A stretch of 64,000 bases of DNA from Caballeronia catudaia (GTDB lineage Bacteria; Pseudomonadota; Gammaproteobacteria; Burkholderiales; Burkholderiaceae): NCBI RefSeq assembly GCF_001544755.2, contig NZ_FCOF02000027.1:16200-80199 (forward strand), given 5' to 3'. Numbering within the stretch: position 1 is the first letter of the stretch; each line of letters opens with the position of its first letter. Below, one piece after another: positions 18,178-27,964 of the stretch. The position numbers were made by a program, and so were the translations under genes. Under the pieces are notes generated by a model. The model saw only the letters and a list, made by a program, of their open reading frames with translations. It made no database searches and had not been told where the DNA came from.

Positions 18178-19032
18178 TCAGGCCCGCGCCGCGCGCTCGG
18201 CCGCCTCGATCGTGTTGACGAGCAGCATCGTGATGGTCATCGGGCCGACGCCGCCCGGCACCGGCGTGATGTAGCCGGCCACTTCCTTCACCGCGGCGAA
18301 ATCGACGTCGCCGCACAGCTTGCCTTCGTCGTTGCGGTTCATGCCGACGTCGATCACCGTCGCGCCGGGCTTCACCATGTCGGCGGTGACGATGTTGCGG
18401 CGCCCGACCGCCGCGACGATCACATCGGCGTCGCGCGTGTGCCTGGCGATGTCGCGCGTCTTGCTATGGCAGATCGTGACGGTCGCGCCGGCTTCGAGCA
18501 GCAGGAGCGCCATCGGCTTGCCGACGATGTTCGAGCGGCCGATCACCACCGCGTTCGCGCCTTTCAGATCGATCTTGTGCGCCTCGAACATCTTCATCAC
18601 GCCGTAGGGCGTACACGGGCGAAAGAGCGGCTTGCCGGTCAGAAGCGCGCCGGCATTCGCGACGTGAAAGCCATCGACGTCCTTTTCGGGCGCGATCGCC
18701 TCGATGACCTTGTGGCTGTCGATGTGCGCGGGGAGCGGCAGTTGCACGAGAATGCCGTGGATCGACGGATCGGCGTTGAGCTTCGCGATGTGCGCGAGCA
18801 GTTCGCTTTGCGTGAGCGTCGCGGGGAAGCGGTCCATCACCGAGTGTAGGCCGTTGTCGTGGCACGCTTTCACCTTGTTGCGCACATAGACTTCGCTCGC
18901 CGGGTTGTCGCCGACGAGCACGACGGCAAGGCCCGGCTTGTGGCCACGAGCGGTGAGGGCGGCGGCGCGCGTGGCGACATCGGCGCGAAGAGTCTTGGAA
19001 AGGGCGTTGCCGTCGATGAGTTGGGCGGTCAT
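18178..19032 (-). CDS. folD: Bifunctional methylene-THF dehydrogenase / methenyl-THF cyclohydrolase
   Basis: A 284-residue FolD. The start at 19032 (MTAQLIDGNALSKTL) fits the family; an in-frame ATG 105 bases earlier lacks homologous sequence. Signatures are YVRNKVKAC with the catalytic Lys, QLPLPAHI, PCTPYGV, GRSNIVGKP in the NADP site and PVPGGVGPMTI near the end. It interconverts methylene-, methenyl- and formyl-tetrahydrofolate in one-carbon metabolism. Confidence 0.97.
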   Translation of the reverse strand: MTAQLIDGNALSKTLRADVATRAAALTARGHKPGLAVVLVGDNPASEVYVRNKVKACHDNGLHSVMDRFPATLTQSELLAHIAKLNADPSIHGILVQLPLPAHIDSHKVIEAIAPEKDVDGFHVANAGALLTGKPLFRPCTPYGVMKMFEAHKIDLKGANAVVIGRSNIVGKPMALLLLEAGATVTICHSKTRDIARHTRDADVIVAAVGRRNIVTADMVKPGATVIDVGMNRNDEGKLCGDVDFAAVKEVAGYITPVPGGVGPMTITMLLVNTIEAAERAARA

Positions 19033-19252
19033 GGCGAATCGGATCGAGGATGGGCGAGGGCGCGAGGGCGTGAGATGGCTCATGGCCGACGCCGTGCCCG
19101 CTGCTCTCTCCGGCTGCGGTGCGCGGCGCTCGCGCAAGTTGCTGGGCGCTTCTTCGGCGAACGCGCCCTTGGGAAAGGGCGAAATTATACCGCCGGGGGC
19201 TTTCCCGCGTTTTGAGTCGCCATTGCCGCCAATCCGCCAATGCCGCCGCTTC

Positions 19253-20164
19253 TTATGGCGAGACGGCTTTCCAGGACGAATCGGGGTCGAACGACTTGAT
19301 CGCGGCCGAGCGCTGGATCGACGCGGGGCCGAGATCCTTCTCGTAGATCTGCCCGTCCTGATTGACGATGAACGTCATCACGCCCGTCTGGCCGTAGTGC
19401 GCGGGTGTCGCGATCAGGCCGAAACCCTGTTTGATCCGGCCGCCCTGCATGTAGTTCTTCGCGCCGCCTTGCGCGTGCGAGCCCTGCGCCGTCAGGATGC
19501 GGTAGTGATAGCCGTAATAGCCGTCGGCGGCGCTCGGCTTGTTCGGCATCGTCGCGGCGAGCGGGCCGAGCGGGCTTTCGGGCTCGCCGGGCGCGGTGTC
19601 CCAGTAGAGGCCGTCGTGCTTGCCGGGCGTGCTGACGAAGCGGTCGGCGTAGTGGTCCGTCGCCTTCTGATAGTCGTTTTGCGCGGCGACATACGCGAGC
19701 GCGACCTGCATCGCCGAGAGCTCGTTGCGGCCGATGCGCCGCGTGGCCATCTCGTCGCGCGCGGCGGGCATGTCGAAGCGCCAGCCCTTCGCGACCTTCA
19801 CGAGCGGAATCGGCAGCGTCCAGCCGCTCGTGCCCGCCTCGATATGCGCGGCCGGATGCCCATTCAGCGGCTGCGCATCCTCGACGATGCGATGCTGCTG
19901 CGCCCACGCGCCAAGATACGCATAGATGTCCTCCTCGCCGATGGTGCCCTCGGGCACGTAACGCCGGTGGTCCTTGCCGAGCACTTTGGCGAGCGCGGTT
20001 TCGTCGTTGGTCGCGATGGCGTCGGTGAGCGCCTGCGCCGCGGCTTCCGCGGTCGGATAGACGGCCTGCGCTTGTACTGCCGATGCGCCGAGTGCGAGCG
20101 ACACGGCGACGCAGGCGCGCAGCAACGACTTTCTGTATGAGGCGAATGCTTGGGTAGCGGTCAT
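19253..20164 (-). CDS. DUF2950 family exported protein
   Basis: A 303-residue protein with a cleavable signal (LRACVAVSLALGASAVQAQA). Conserved DUF2950 features are YPTAEAAAQALTDAIATND, KGWRFDMPAARDEM, and a C-terminal GGRIKQGFGLIATPAHYGQTG region. The start at 20164 gives the signal peptide directly; the longer frame upstream is Arg-rich shadow sequence. Function is unknown; it is probably periplasmic. It follows the DUF3300 gene on the same strand with 58 bases between, so the two are likely cotranscribed. Confidence 0.85.
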   Translation of the reverse strand: MTATQAFASYRKSLLRACVAVSLALGASAVQAQAVYPTAEAAAQALTDAIATNDETALAKVLGKDHRRYVPEGTIGEEDIYAYLGAWAQQHRIVEDAQPLNGHPAAHIEAGTSGWTLPIPLVKVAKGWRFDMPAARDEMATRRIGRNELSAMQVALAYVAAQNDYQKATDHYADRFVSTPGKHDGLYWDTAPGEPESPLGPLAATMPNKPSAADGYYGYHYRILTAQGSHAQGGAKNYMQGGRIKQGFGLIATPAHYGQTGVMTFIVNQDGQIYEKDLGPASIQRSAAIKSFDPDSSWKAVSP

Positions 20165-20222
20165 CTGGGGCTCCTCAATCTGGCGTTCGCCGCCTGCGCG
20201 GCGCCGGGCGTTGGATCGATCA

Positions 20223-21599
20223 TCAACGGCGAAAGCCTCCGCCTCCCCCTCGGTGGAACCCGCCACCACCGCCGCCGCCGCCGCGGTCGAATCCTCCTCC
20301 ACCGCCACCTCCCCCGAATCCTCCGCCGCCCGCACCGGCCTGACGCTGCGTGCCGCCGCCGCCCCCGCCGACACGGTTCTGCGACTGATTGGCGAACGAC
20401 TCGCGGCTCGCCTGTCCACGCTGCGCGTCCTGCCGCGCGCCGTTGCCGTCGCCGGCCCCGCGCAGCGCGTTGTCGCGGTTCACGTTCTGCGAACTCTGCC
20501 GCAGGTTGCTCGTGTCGCGCGCGTTAGGCCCGCCGCCCTGACGGATGCTCTGCGCCCGCTGGCTCGCCGATTCATTGAGGTTTTGCCCGGTACGCTGCTG
20601 CAGCGTCTGCGCGGCCTGTGCGCGCGCGTCCTCGCGTCCGCGATACTGGTTGGCGTTCGCGCCGCGATTGGCGTTGTTCAACGTGTTCTGCCGGTTCGCG
20701 GCGACATTGGTCCGGTTGAACTGCGGATCGTTGCGGTTCCAGCGCACGTTGTTGCTGTTCGCGTTGATGCGATTGTTCGTGTTGATGTTGTTGTAGCGGT
20801 TCACGTTGACATTTACATCGCCGTGACCCCAGTTGCAGTTGCCCCACAGCGAATTCACGACCGCGACGCCCGCGCCGAACGCGAGGCCCGACATGAATCC
20901 CGTCGCGATCGCGTAGCCGGGCGGCGGCGGCACATAGACCGGCGGATACGCCGGATACGGCCATGTGCCGTAGACGACGGTCGGGTTGTAGGTCGGCACA
21001 TAGACGACCTGCGGATTGGCCGGCTCGATCTGGATCACCGTCGTGCTGGTGGTCGTGCTGCCGGGCGGCGGCGGCGCCGTCGTGACTTTCTGCTGCTCGG
21101 TCGTCTTGAGATTGCCCGCCTTTTGCGCGGCGCTCCGCAGACGTTGCACCGAGTCCATCACGTCGCTGGGCTGCGCGATGAAGGCGTTGCCGAGCTGCGT
21201 CACCCAGTCGATCTTGGAGGCCATCGTCGCGAGCGCCTGCGGGAACGCGACGAGCGATTGCACGCTCGGGTCCCAGGGCTCGGACTGCACGGCTTTCACC
21301 GCGTCGTCGCCCTTGACGTTCGGATTCGACTTCGACCAGGCCTCCGCGTCGGTGACTTGCGACGGGTACGTCGACGCCATCAGCACCTGCGCGAGCAGCG
21401 CGTCGGGATAGAGCGCGACGGGAGCGGTGAGCGCGTCGAGTTGCTGGTTCGTGAGTTTTTGCGCAGCTGGCGCGGCGGTCTGCGCGTGCGCGTCTCCCGA
21501 ATACGGCGTGAGAAGCGGCGTCGCGGCGAGCGCGGCGGCGAGCATGATCGCTCTCACCGTGCCGATACGCGAATCAATGACACGAATTCGTTTCGACAT
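20223..21599 (-). CDS. DUF3300 family exported protein with Asn- and Gly-rich tail
   Basis: A 458-residue protein. The start at 21599 is supported by GGGGGA just upstream and yields a signal peptide ending SGDAHAQ. Residues about 45-180 are the DUF3300 domain (LTAPVALYPDALLAQVLMAS, AWSKSNPNVKGDDAVKAV, WDPSVQSLVAFPQAL). Then come PANPQVVYVPTYNPTVVYG, a hydrophobic Gly/Ala patch, an Asn/Arg-rich low-complexity stretch and a poly-Gly tail ending in FRR. Function is unknown; it is probably a secreted or envelope protein. It pairs with the DUF2950 gene. Confidence 0.87.
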   Translation of the reverse strand: MSKRIRVIDSRIGTVRAIMLAAALAATPLLTPYSGDAHAQTAAPAAQKLTNQQLDALTAPVALYPDALLAQVLMASTYPSQVTDAEAWSKSNPNVKGDDAVKAVQSEPWDPSVQSLVAFPQALATMASKIDWVTQLGNAFIAQPSDVMDSVQRLRSAAQKAGNLKTTEQQKVTTAPPPPGSTTTSTTVIQIEPANPQVVYVPTYNPTVVYGTWPYPAYPPVYVPPPPGYAIATGFMSGLAFGAGVAVVNSLWGNCNWGHGDVNVNVNRYNNINTNNRINANSNNVRWNRNDPQFNRTNVAANRQNTLNNANRGANANQYRGREDARAQAAQTLQQRTGQNLNESASQRAQSIRQGGGPNARDTSNLRQSSQNVNRDNALRGAGDGNGARQDAQRGQASRESFANQSQNRVGGGGGGTQRQAGAGGGGFGGGGGGGGFDRGGGGGGGGFHRGGGGGFRR

Positions 21600-21779
21600 C
21601 GAGTCCCCCCGTGCAAGACGTTGCATTGCCCGTTGCCCGTTGCGCGTTGCCGGTTTGAAGCGAAGGAATCAGGCTGTGAAGCGGCGTGATTCAGCCAATA
21701 TCACTTTTCAGTTCGGCAGACAACGGGGCTTCGGAGGGAGGAGCGGAGGCAGTCGCCATGAAGGCGCGCTGCGAGAGGC

Positions 21780-21804
21780 GCGGCCGGCGGAAGATGCCGG
21801 CCGC
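21780..21804. repeat. Perfect GC-rich hairpin after fixJ
   Basis: GCGGCCGGC (21780-21788) and GCCGGCCGC (21796-21804) with a 7-base loop, 17 bases beyond the fixJ stop on the minus strand. There is no T run on either side, so it is a stem that could stall polymerase or protect a 3' end and not a canonical terminator. Confidence 0.65.
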
Positions 21805-21820
21805 CTGGAGGGATGAACCG

Positions 21821-22456
21821 TTACTGTTGCGGCTTGTTCGACAGCGCGAGGCGCAGCAGATCGGCAACGGTATTCACGGAGAGCTTCTCCATGATGTTCG
21901 CGCGATGCGCTTCCACCGTCTTGATGCTGATGCCGAGATCGTCGGCGATCTGCTTGTTCAGGCGGCCAGCGATGATGCGCTCGAGCACCTGATGCTCACG
22001 CGCCGTCAGCTTGCCCAGGCGCTCGGCGGCGGCGCGCTGCTGCTGCACGCTCGTACTCTCGCTGCGCGCCTTCTCCAACATGCGCTCCACGAGCTTGCGC
22101 AACTCCGCTTCGTCGAAAGGCTTTTCGATGAAGTCCATCGCGCCTTTTTTCATGGTCGAGACGGCCATCGGCACGTCGCCGTGACCCGTGACGAAAATGA
22201 TCGGCAGCAGCGAATTCTCGGCGATCAGCTTCTCCTGCAATTCGAGGCCCGTCATGCCGGCCATGCGCACGTCGAGAATCAGGCAGGAGATCGCGCCGGA
22301 ATGGGAAATCGGCAAATAGACGTCGAGGAACGATTCCGCGCTGGAGAAACACTGAACGCGATAGCCGTTTGCTTCGAGCAGCCAGCGCAAGGAATCACGC
22401 ACGGCTTCGTCATCGTCGACGACGAAGACGGTTTCCTGAGTGGTGACTGTGCTCAT
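21821..22456 (-). CDS. fixJ: FixJ-type response regulator
   Basis: A 211-residue regulator with an N-terminal receiver (VFVVDDDEAVRDSLRWLL; phospho-Asp in LILDVRMAGMTG; KPFDEAELR) and a C-terminal LuxR/NarL-type helix-turn-helix (LTAREHQVLERIIAG, IADDLGISIKTVEAHR). I use the start at 22456, where ATG overlaps the kinase stop (ATGA); the longer upstream frame is antisense-like shadow. It is the DNA-binding partner of the kinase encoded just before it. Its targets are not known from the sequence; divergent aceE is a candidate. Confidence 0.93.
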   Translation of the reverse strand: MSTVTTQETVFVVDDDEAVRDSLRWLLEANGYRVQCFSSAESFLDVYLPISHSGAISCLILDVRMAGMTGLELQEKLIAENSLLPIIFVTGHGDVPMAVSTMKKGAMDFIEKPFDEAELRKLVERMLEKARSESTSVQQQRAAAERLGKLTAREHQVLERIIAGRLNKQIADDLGISIKTVEAHRANIMEKLSVNTVADLLRLALSNKPQQ

Positions 22457-24987
22457 AGTTCTCCCGTAACTGTTTGTTGTCTCGTATGTTCGTCGTGCGC
22501 ATCCGTGCCGCCCGTGCCCGACGATCCTTCCACTTCGCCGATCGGCAGGCTGCAGTGGAAAGTGGCGCCGGTCACGTGGCCGTCCGCTTCGACGTTGTTG
22601 ACCACCCAAAGGCGTCCGCGATGCGACTCGATGATCGAGCGGCAAATATTCAGGCCCATCCCCATGCCGTCCGATTTGGTGCTGTAGAACGGCTCGAACA
22701 GACGCTCGGCGGTTGCTTCGTCGACGCCCGGACCCTGATCGACCACGCTGATGCACACGAAGCCGCCGTCCATGCGCATCACGACGACGCGTATCACAGG
22801 ATCGACGGCGTTCGGTTTCGCATCATGCATTGCTTCCGCGGCGTTTTTCAACAGGTTGACCAACACTTGTTCGATCAAAACCGGGTCGACGTAGATCACC
22901 GGCATGCGCGAGCGGATTTCCGTGACGATGCGGATCTTGCGTTTGCGCGCCTCGATCTCCGCGAGGCCGACCGCGTCCGCGACGATATCCGCGACGCGCG
23001 CCGCCTGGCGCTTGGGCTCGCTGCGCTTCACGAATTCGCGGATGCGCTTGATGATCATGCCCGCGCGCACGGCCTGCTGCGCGGTCTTTTCGAGCACGGG
23101 AAGGAGCGTTTCCTGCGTCATGCGGCCGGATTTGACCAGCGCGACGCAGCCCGAGCAGTAGTTGTTGATCGCGGCGAGCGGCTGATTCAGTTCGTGCGCG
23201 AGAGACGAAGCCATTTCGCCCATCGTCATCAGGCGGCTCGTGAACTGCAGCTTTTCTTCCTGCTGATGCGCGAGTTCCTGCGCCTGCTTGCGCTGCGTGA
23301 TGTCGGTCGCGATCTGCATCTGGGCGAGATGGCCGTCGACCCACTGGATGTACTGGCGGCGCACTTCGAACCACTTCTGGATGCCGTCGACGTAGACTTC
23401 CTGCGCGTCCGCGGAGCTTTCGGTGAGCGCGGTGGCGGGAAGGCCGGCGTAGGTATCGACCATGTCGATGGTGTCGGACGAGCTTTGCGAGCCGCCGTCG
23501 AATGCGGCGCCCGCGAGCTCCAGGTGGCCGTCCGGACGGATGCCGAAGAGATGCCGGTAATAGCGGTTCGCGAAGAGCAGCTCGGCTTCGTCGGCGGCGA
23601 GCACGGAGACGGCCGCGTCGAGGCTTTCGAGCACGGTCGTGAAGCGCTCGTGCGCGGCGGCGAGTTCTTCGCGCGCGCGCTTCGGCTCCGTGATGTCCGT
23701 CATCGACGACATCCAGCCGGTCTGACGCCCCGAACTGTCGATCAGCGGCGAGACGTACAGGCGCGCGTGGAAGAACGAGCCGTCCTTGCGGCGCACGCGC
23801 AGCTCGAACCCGGAAGAGGGCGCCTTGCCGCGCAAGGTCATGTCGAGCTGGCGCTGCATTTCGGGGTACGCGTCGCGCGGCCAGTAGGGGAACGGTGCAT
23901 TCTTGCCGACGAGATCGCTTTCGTCCCAGCCCGTCATGCGGCAGAACGCCGGATTCACGTGCGTGATGCGGCCGTGCATGTCGAGCACGCGCATGCCGAT
24001 CAGCACGGAGTTTTCCATCGCGCGGCGGAAAAACGCTTCGGCATAGAGGGCCTGCTGCGCCTCGAAGCGCTGGCGCGTGTGCTTCCAGAGGCTCCACAAG
24101 CTCCACAGCACGAAGCACGACAAACCGGCGACGAGCCAAACGAGCGTGTTGTTAGTGAAGTTCGTGAGTTGCGGATACGAATACACGCGCACCGACAGCC
24201 CTTGGCCTGGCGGATCGAGCGGCAGGTCGTAGAACATGTCGCGCGGCAGGCGCGGCCGGCTCGACGTCGTCGCGAGCTCGCGGTTGTTCAGGTCGGTGAT
24301 GGAGATTTTGTACTTCGCCGACAGTTCGCTCGGAATGTCGTGCTTGAGGATGCCCTCGATCGAGAACACCGCCGCGATCGAGCCCAGAAACTCGCGCTCG
24401 CGGAAGACGGGCGTCTGGAGCGTGATATAGCCGTTGCCGAGATCGTCGTAGAGCAGCGGCGAGTAGACTTGGCGGCGGCTGGTGCGCGCTTCGTCGAAGG
24501 CGGCCTGCACGGCCTCGTCCATCTGTGTTTCGTTCGGCTTCGCGAGGCGCGATCCGAGCACGGGCAACGGCGTATTGGGCCAGCGCGGCTTATGCTCGCT
24601 CGTGTACCAGTTCATGTAGAGGATCTCGGGATGCCCCTGCATGATGTCCGTGGACGAAGTCTGGAAGTTTTGCGGGTCGCCGTGACCGGTCGCGATGTCG
24701 CGCGCGAGGGCCTGAATCTGTTCTTGCGCGCCCGTCATTGACAGGCGTATTTGTTGTTGGGCCCATGCGACGTTGCGATACAGCGTGTCTTCCTGCTGCT
24801 GCTGCTCGCGCCGGTTCAGGCTCCACAGGATGAGACTCATCACCACCAGAAATACCAGGATGGAAATGAGCGGCGTGAGTAAATAGGAGTTCGACCACCA
24901 CGGTCCGTGGTGCCAGCGAGAGGGCGAGGCGTCGGTCGGCTTGCGCGCGGACCTCGCCGAGCGTTTGATCAGCCGTTCGGTCAACAT
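22453..24987 (-). CDS. fixL: Membrane PAS sensor histidine kinase, FixL-like
   Basis: An 844-residue kinase. A membrane helix (about 37-58), a periplasmic sensing domain (about 60-288), a second helix (about 290-310), two PAS domains (about 335-450 and 465-585), then the H-box SSLAHELNQPLAAINNY and ATPase motifs NLLKNAAEAM, DQGPGV and GMGMGLNI. The H-box is of the FixL/DctB type. Start at 24987 (MLTERLIKR) avoids an unlikely 32-residue extension. It overlaps fixJ by 4 bases and is divergent from aceE. In Burkholderia this pair beside the PDH genes is known as FixLJ; whether it binds haem cannot be told here. Confidence 0.9.
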   Translation of the reverse strand: MLTERLIKRSARSARKPTDASPSRWHHGPWWSNSYLLTPLISILVFLVVMSLILWSLNRREQQQQEDTLYRNVAWAQQQIRLSMTGAQEQIQALARDIATGHGDPQNFQTSSTDIMQGHPEILYMNWYTSEHKPRWPNTPLPVLGSRLAKPNETQMDEAVQAAFDEARTSRRQVYSPLLYDDLGNGYITLQTPVFREREFLGSIAAVFSIEGILKHDIPSELSAKYKISITDLNNRELATTSSRPRLPRDMFYDLPLDPPGQGLSVRVYSYPQLTNFTNNTLVWLVAGLSCFVLWSLWSLWKHTRQRFEAQQALYAEAFFRRAMENSVLIGMRVLDMHGRITHVNPAFCRMTGWDESDLVGKNAPFPYWPRDAYPEMQRQLDMTLRGKAPSSGFELRVRRKDGSFFHARLYVSPLIDSSGRQTGWMSSMTDITEPKRAREELAAAHERFTTVLESLDAAVSVLAADEAELLFANRYYRHLFGIRPDGHLELAGAAFDGGSQSSSDTIDMVDTYAGLPATALTESSADAQEVYVDGIQKWFEVRRQYIQWVDGHLAQMQIATDITQRKQAQELAHQQEEKLQFTSRLMTMGEMASSLAHELNQPLAAINNYCSGCVALVKSGRMTQETLLPVLEKTAQQAVRAGMIIKRIREFVKRSEPKRQAARVADIVADAVGLAEIEARKRKIRIVTEIRSRMPVIYVDPVLIEQVLVNLLKNAAEAMHDAKPNAVDPVIRVVVMRMDGGFVCISVVDQGPGVDEATAERLFEPFYSTKSDGMGMGLNICRSIIESHRGRLWVVNNVEADGHVTGATFHCSLPIGEVEGSSGTGGTDAHDEHTRQQTVTGEL

Positions 24988-25157
24988 GGAAGCGATTGTA
25001 ACGCACCACCTGATTGTTAAATGGCGTAAAAAGACGGTTGAGCAGGCTCGATTGCGGGAAAAGGAGGAGAAACATCTGAACAAAAAAGTCTTATCGGACG
25101 GTGCGTTGCAGCAATTTTTCGCATGGTGAGATGACCTCTCATGATTTGAAAAATTCC

Positions 25158-25187
25158 TTGCGTCATGATCGCGACCCTCTTTAGAAT
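25158..25187 (+). promoter_or_regulatory. Candidate aceE promoter
   Basis: TTGCGT (25158-25163), an 18-base spacer and TAGAAT (25182-25187), about 85 bases before aceE. The leader that follows contains a small hairpin GCCCGC/GCGGGC at 25206-25223. Assignment is by eye. Confidence 0.4.
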
Positions 25188-25270
25188 TGCCGGCACGCGG
25201 CCAGTGCCCGCCTTTTTGCGGGCGTGCGCCGGCGGTTTTCAGAGAGTGTTCCTCACATCAGGAGACGAGC

Positions 25271-27964
25271 ATGTCCGCTGTACCCGACGAAGTTCTCAAA
25301 TATGTCGCCAACGCCAAGGACGACGATCCTCAGGAAACCGCCGAGTGGCTGGACGCGCTCGACGGCGTGATTTCCGCGGTCGGTCCTGATCGCGCGCACT
25401 ACCTGATCGAGAAACAGATCGAATTTGCTCGCGTGCACGGCGAGCATCTGCCGTTTTCGGCGAACACGCCGTACATCAACACGATCCCCGTCGCGTCGCA
25501 GTCCAAGATTCCTGGCGATCAGGACATCGAACACCGTATCCGCTCGTACACCCGCTGGAACGCCATCGCAATGGTGCTGCGCGCGGGCAAGGACACGAAC
25601 GTCGGCGGGCATATCGCTTCGTTCGCGTCTGCCGCGACGCTCTATGACGTCGGCTTCAATCACTTCTGGCACGCGCCGTCGAAAGAGCACGGCGGCGATC
25701 TCGTGTTCGTGCAGGGCCACTCGTCGCCGGGCGTCTACTCGCGCGCGTTCCTGCTCGGCCGCCTGACCGACAAGCAGCTCGACAACTTCCGTCAGGAAGT
25801 GGGCGGCGAGGGCATTTCGTCGTATCCTCATCCGTGGCTGATGCCGGACTTCTGGCAATTCCCGACCGTCTCGATGGGCCTCGGCCCGATCATGGCCATC
25901 TATCAGGCGCGCTTCATGAAGTACATGCAGGCGCGCGGCATGGCGAAGACCGAAGGCCGCAAGGTCTGGGCGTTCCTCGGCGACGGCGAGACGGACGAGC
26001 CGGAATCGCTCGGCGCGATCGGCATGGCCGGGCGCGAGCGTCTGGACAACCTCGTGTTCGTGATCAACTGCAATCTGCAGCGTCTGGACGGTCCGGTGCG
26101 CGGCAACGGCAAGATCATCCAGGAACTGGAAAGCGAATTCCGCGGCGCGGGCTGGAACGTCATCAAGGTCATCTGGGGCAGCCGCTGGGATGCGCTCTTC
26201 GCGCGCGACAAGACCGGCGCGCTGATGCGCCGCATGATGGAGGTCGTCGATGGCGAGTACCAGACGTACAAGTCGGAGTCGGGCGCATTCGTGCGCGAGC
26301 ACTTCTTCAACACGCCGGAACTGAAGGCGCTCGTCGCAGACTGGTCCGATGACGACATCTGGAACCTGAACCGCGGCGGCCACGATCCGCACAAGATCTA
26401 CGCGGCCTTCGACGCAGCCACCCGCACGAAGGGCGCGCCGACCGTCATCCTCGCCAAGACCATCAAGGGCTATGGCATGGGCGAGCACGGTCAGGCGATG
26501 AACATCACGCACCAGCAGAAGAAGCTGCCGATCGACACGCTGAAGAAATTCCGCGACCAGTTCCGCCTGCCGCTCAGCGACGAGCAAATCGCCGACGTGC
26601 CGTATCTGACGTTCGAGGAAGGCTCGAAGGAACTCGAGTACATGCGCCAGAAGCGCATGGACCTGGGCGGCTATCTGCCGGCGCGCCGCGAAAAGGCAGA
26701 GTCGCTGCCGGTGCCGGCGCTCGCCGCGTTCGAGCCGCTCCTGAAGGGCACGGGCGAAGGCCGCGAAATCTCCACGACGATGGCCTTTGTGCGGATTCTC
26801 AACATCCTTCTGAAGGACAAGGCGCTCGGCAAGCGCGTCGTGCCGATCGTCCCGGACGAGTCGCGCACCTTCGGCATGGAAGGTCTCTTCCGCCAGATCG
26901 GTATCTGGAATCAGGACGGCCAGAAGTACATTCCGGAAGACTCCGACCAGCTGATGTTCTACAAGGAATCGGAGACGGGTCAGATTCTGCAGGAAGGCAT
27001 CAACGAAGCCGGTGGCATGTGTGACTGGATCGCGGCCGCGACGTCGTATTCGACGCACGGCGAGATCATGATTCCGTTTTACATCTTCTATTCGATGTTC
27101 GGCTTCCAGCGCATCGGCGATCTGGCATGGGCGGCGGGCGACATGCGTTCGCGCGGCTTCCTGCTCGGCGGCACCGCGGGCCGCACGACGCTCAACGGCG
27201 AAGGCCTGCAGCACGAAGACGGCCACTCGCTCCTGTGGGCCGCGTCGGTCCCGAACTGCGTGAGCTATGACCCGACGTTCGGCTACGAACTCGCCGTCAT
27301 CATGCAGGACGGCCTGCGCCGCATGGTCGCGGATCAGGAAGACGTGTACTACTACATTACCGTGATGAACGAGAACTACGAGCATCCGGCGATCCCGCAA
27401 GGCGATGCCGTTGCTTCGGACATCATCAAGGGCATGTACTCGTTCAAGAAGTCCGATGCGCCAGCCAAGGCGCACGTCCAGCTGATGGGCGCGGGCACGA
27501 TCTTCAACGAAGTCATCGCCGCCGCTGCGCTGCTGAAGGACGACTGGGGCGTGTCCGCCGACCTGTGGAGCGTGCCGAGCTTCACCGAACTGGCGCGCGA
27601 AGGCCAGGCCGTCGAGCGTTACAACCTGCTGCATCCGACGGAAGAGAAGAAGGTCGCGCACGTCACGAAGCTGCTCACGGGCGCGAAGGGTCCGGTGATC
27701 GCATCGACGGATTACATCCGCGCGCTGACCGATCAGATCCGCGCGTTCGTGCCACAGAAGTTCGTGGTGCTCGGCACCGACGGCTACGGCCGCTCGGACA
27801 CGCGCGAAGCGCTGCGCCACTTCTTCGAAGTCGACCGCTACTGGGTCACGCTGGCCGCGCTGAACGCGCTGGCCGACGAAGGCACGATCGAGCGCAAGGT
27901 CGTCGCTGAGGCGATCCGGAAGTACAACCTCGACCCGTCCAAACCCAACCCGATGACCGTCTAA
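25271..27964 (+). CDS. aceE: Pyruvate dehydrogenase E1 component, homodimeric type
   Basis: An 897-residue E1 that decarboxylates pyruvate with thiamine diphosphate and acetylates lipoyl groups of E2. The start at 25271 follows GGAGACGAGC. Family signatures include YINTIPVASQ, GGHIASFASAATLY, the ThDP/Mg motif GDGETDEPESLGAI to NLVFVINCNLQRLDGPVRGN, and ATSYSTHGEIMIPFY in the C-terminal half. It heads the aceE-aceF-lpdA operon, and is divergent from the sensor kinase. Confidence 0.98.
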   Translation: MSAVPDEVLKYVANAKDDDPQETAEWLDALDGVISAVGPDRAHYLIEKQIEFARVHGEHLPFSANTPYINTIPVASQSKIPGDQDIEHRIRSYTRWNAIAMVLRAGKDTNVGGHIASFASAATLYDVGFNHFWHAPSKEHGGDLVFVQGHSSPGVYSRAFLLGRLTDKQLDNFRQEVGGEGISSYPHPWLMPDFWQFPTVSMGLGPIMAIYQARFMKYMQARGMAKTEGRKVWAFLGDGETDEPESLGAIGMAGRERLDNLVFVINCNLQRLDGPVRGNGKIIQELESEFRGAGWNVIKVIWGSRWDALFARDKTGALMRRMMEVVDGEYQTYKSESGAFVREHFFNTPELKALVADWSDDDIWNLNRGGHDPHKIYAAFDAATRTKGAPTVILAKTIKGYGMGEHGQAMNITHQQKKLPIDTLKKFRDQFRLPLSDEQIADVPYLTFEEGSKELEYMRQKRMDLGGYLPARREKAESLPVPALAAFEPLLKGTGEGREISTTMAFVRILNILLKDKALGKRVVPIVPDESRTFGMEGLFRQIGIWNQDGQKYIPEDSDQLMFYKESETGQILQEGINEAGGMCDWIAAATSYSTHGEIMIPFYIFYSMFGFQRIGDLAWAAGDMRSRGFLLGGTAGRTTLNGEGLQHEDGHSLLWAASVPNCVSYDPTFGYELAVIMQDGLRRMVADQEDVYYYITVMNENYEHPAIPQGDAVASDIIKGMYSFKKSDAPAKAHVQLMGAGTIFNEVIAAAALLKDDWGVSADLWSVPSFTELAREGQAVERYNLLHPTEEKKVAHVTKLLTGAKGPVIASTDYIRALTDQIRAFVPQKFVVLGTDGYGRSDTREALRHFFEVDRYWVTLAALNALADEGTIERKVVAEAIRKYNLDPSKPNPMTV

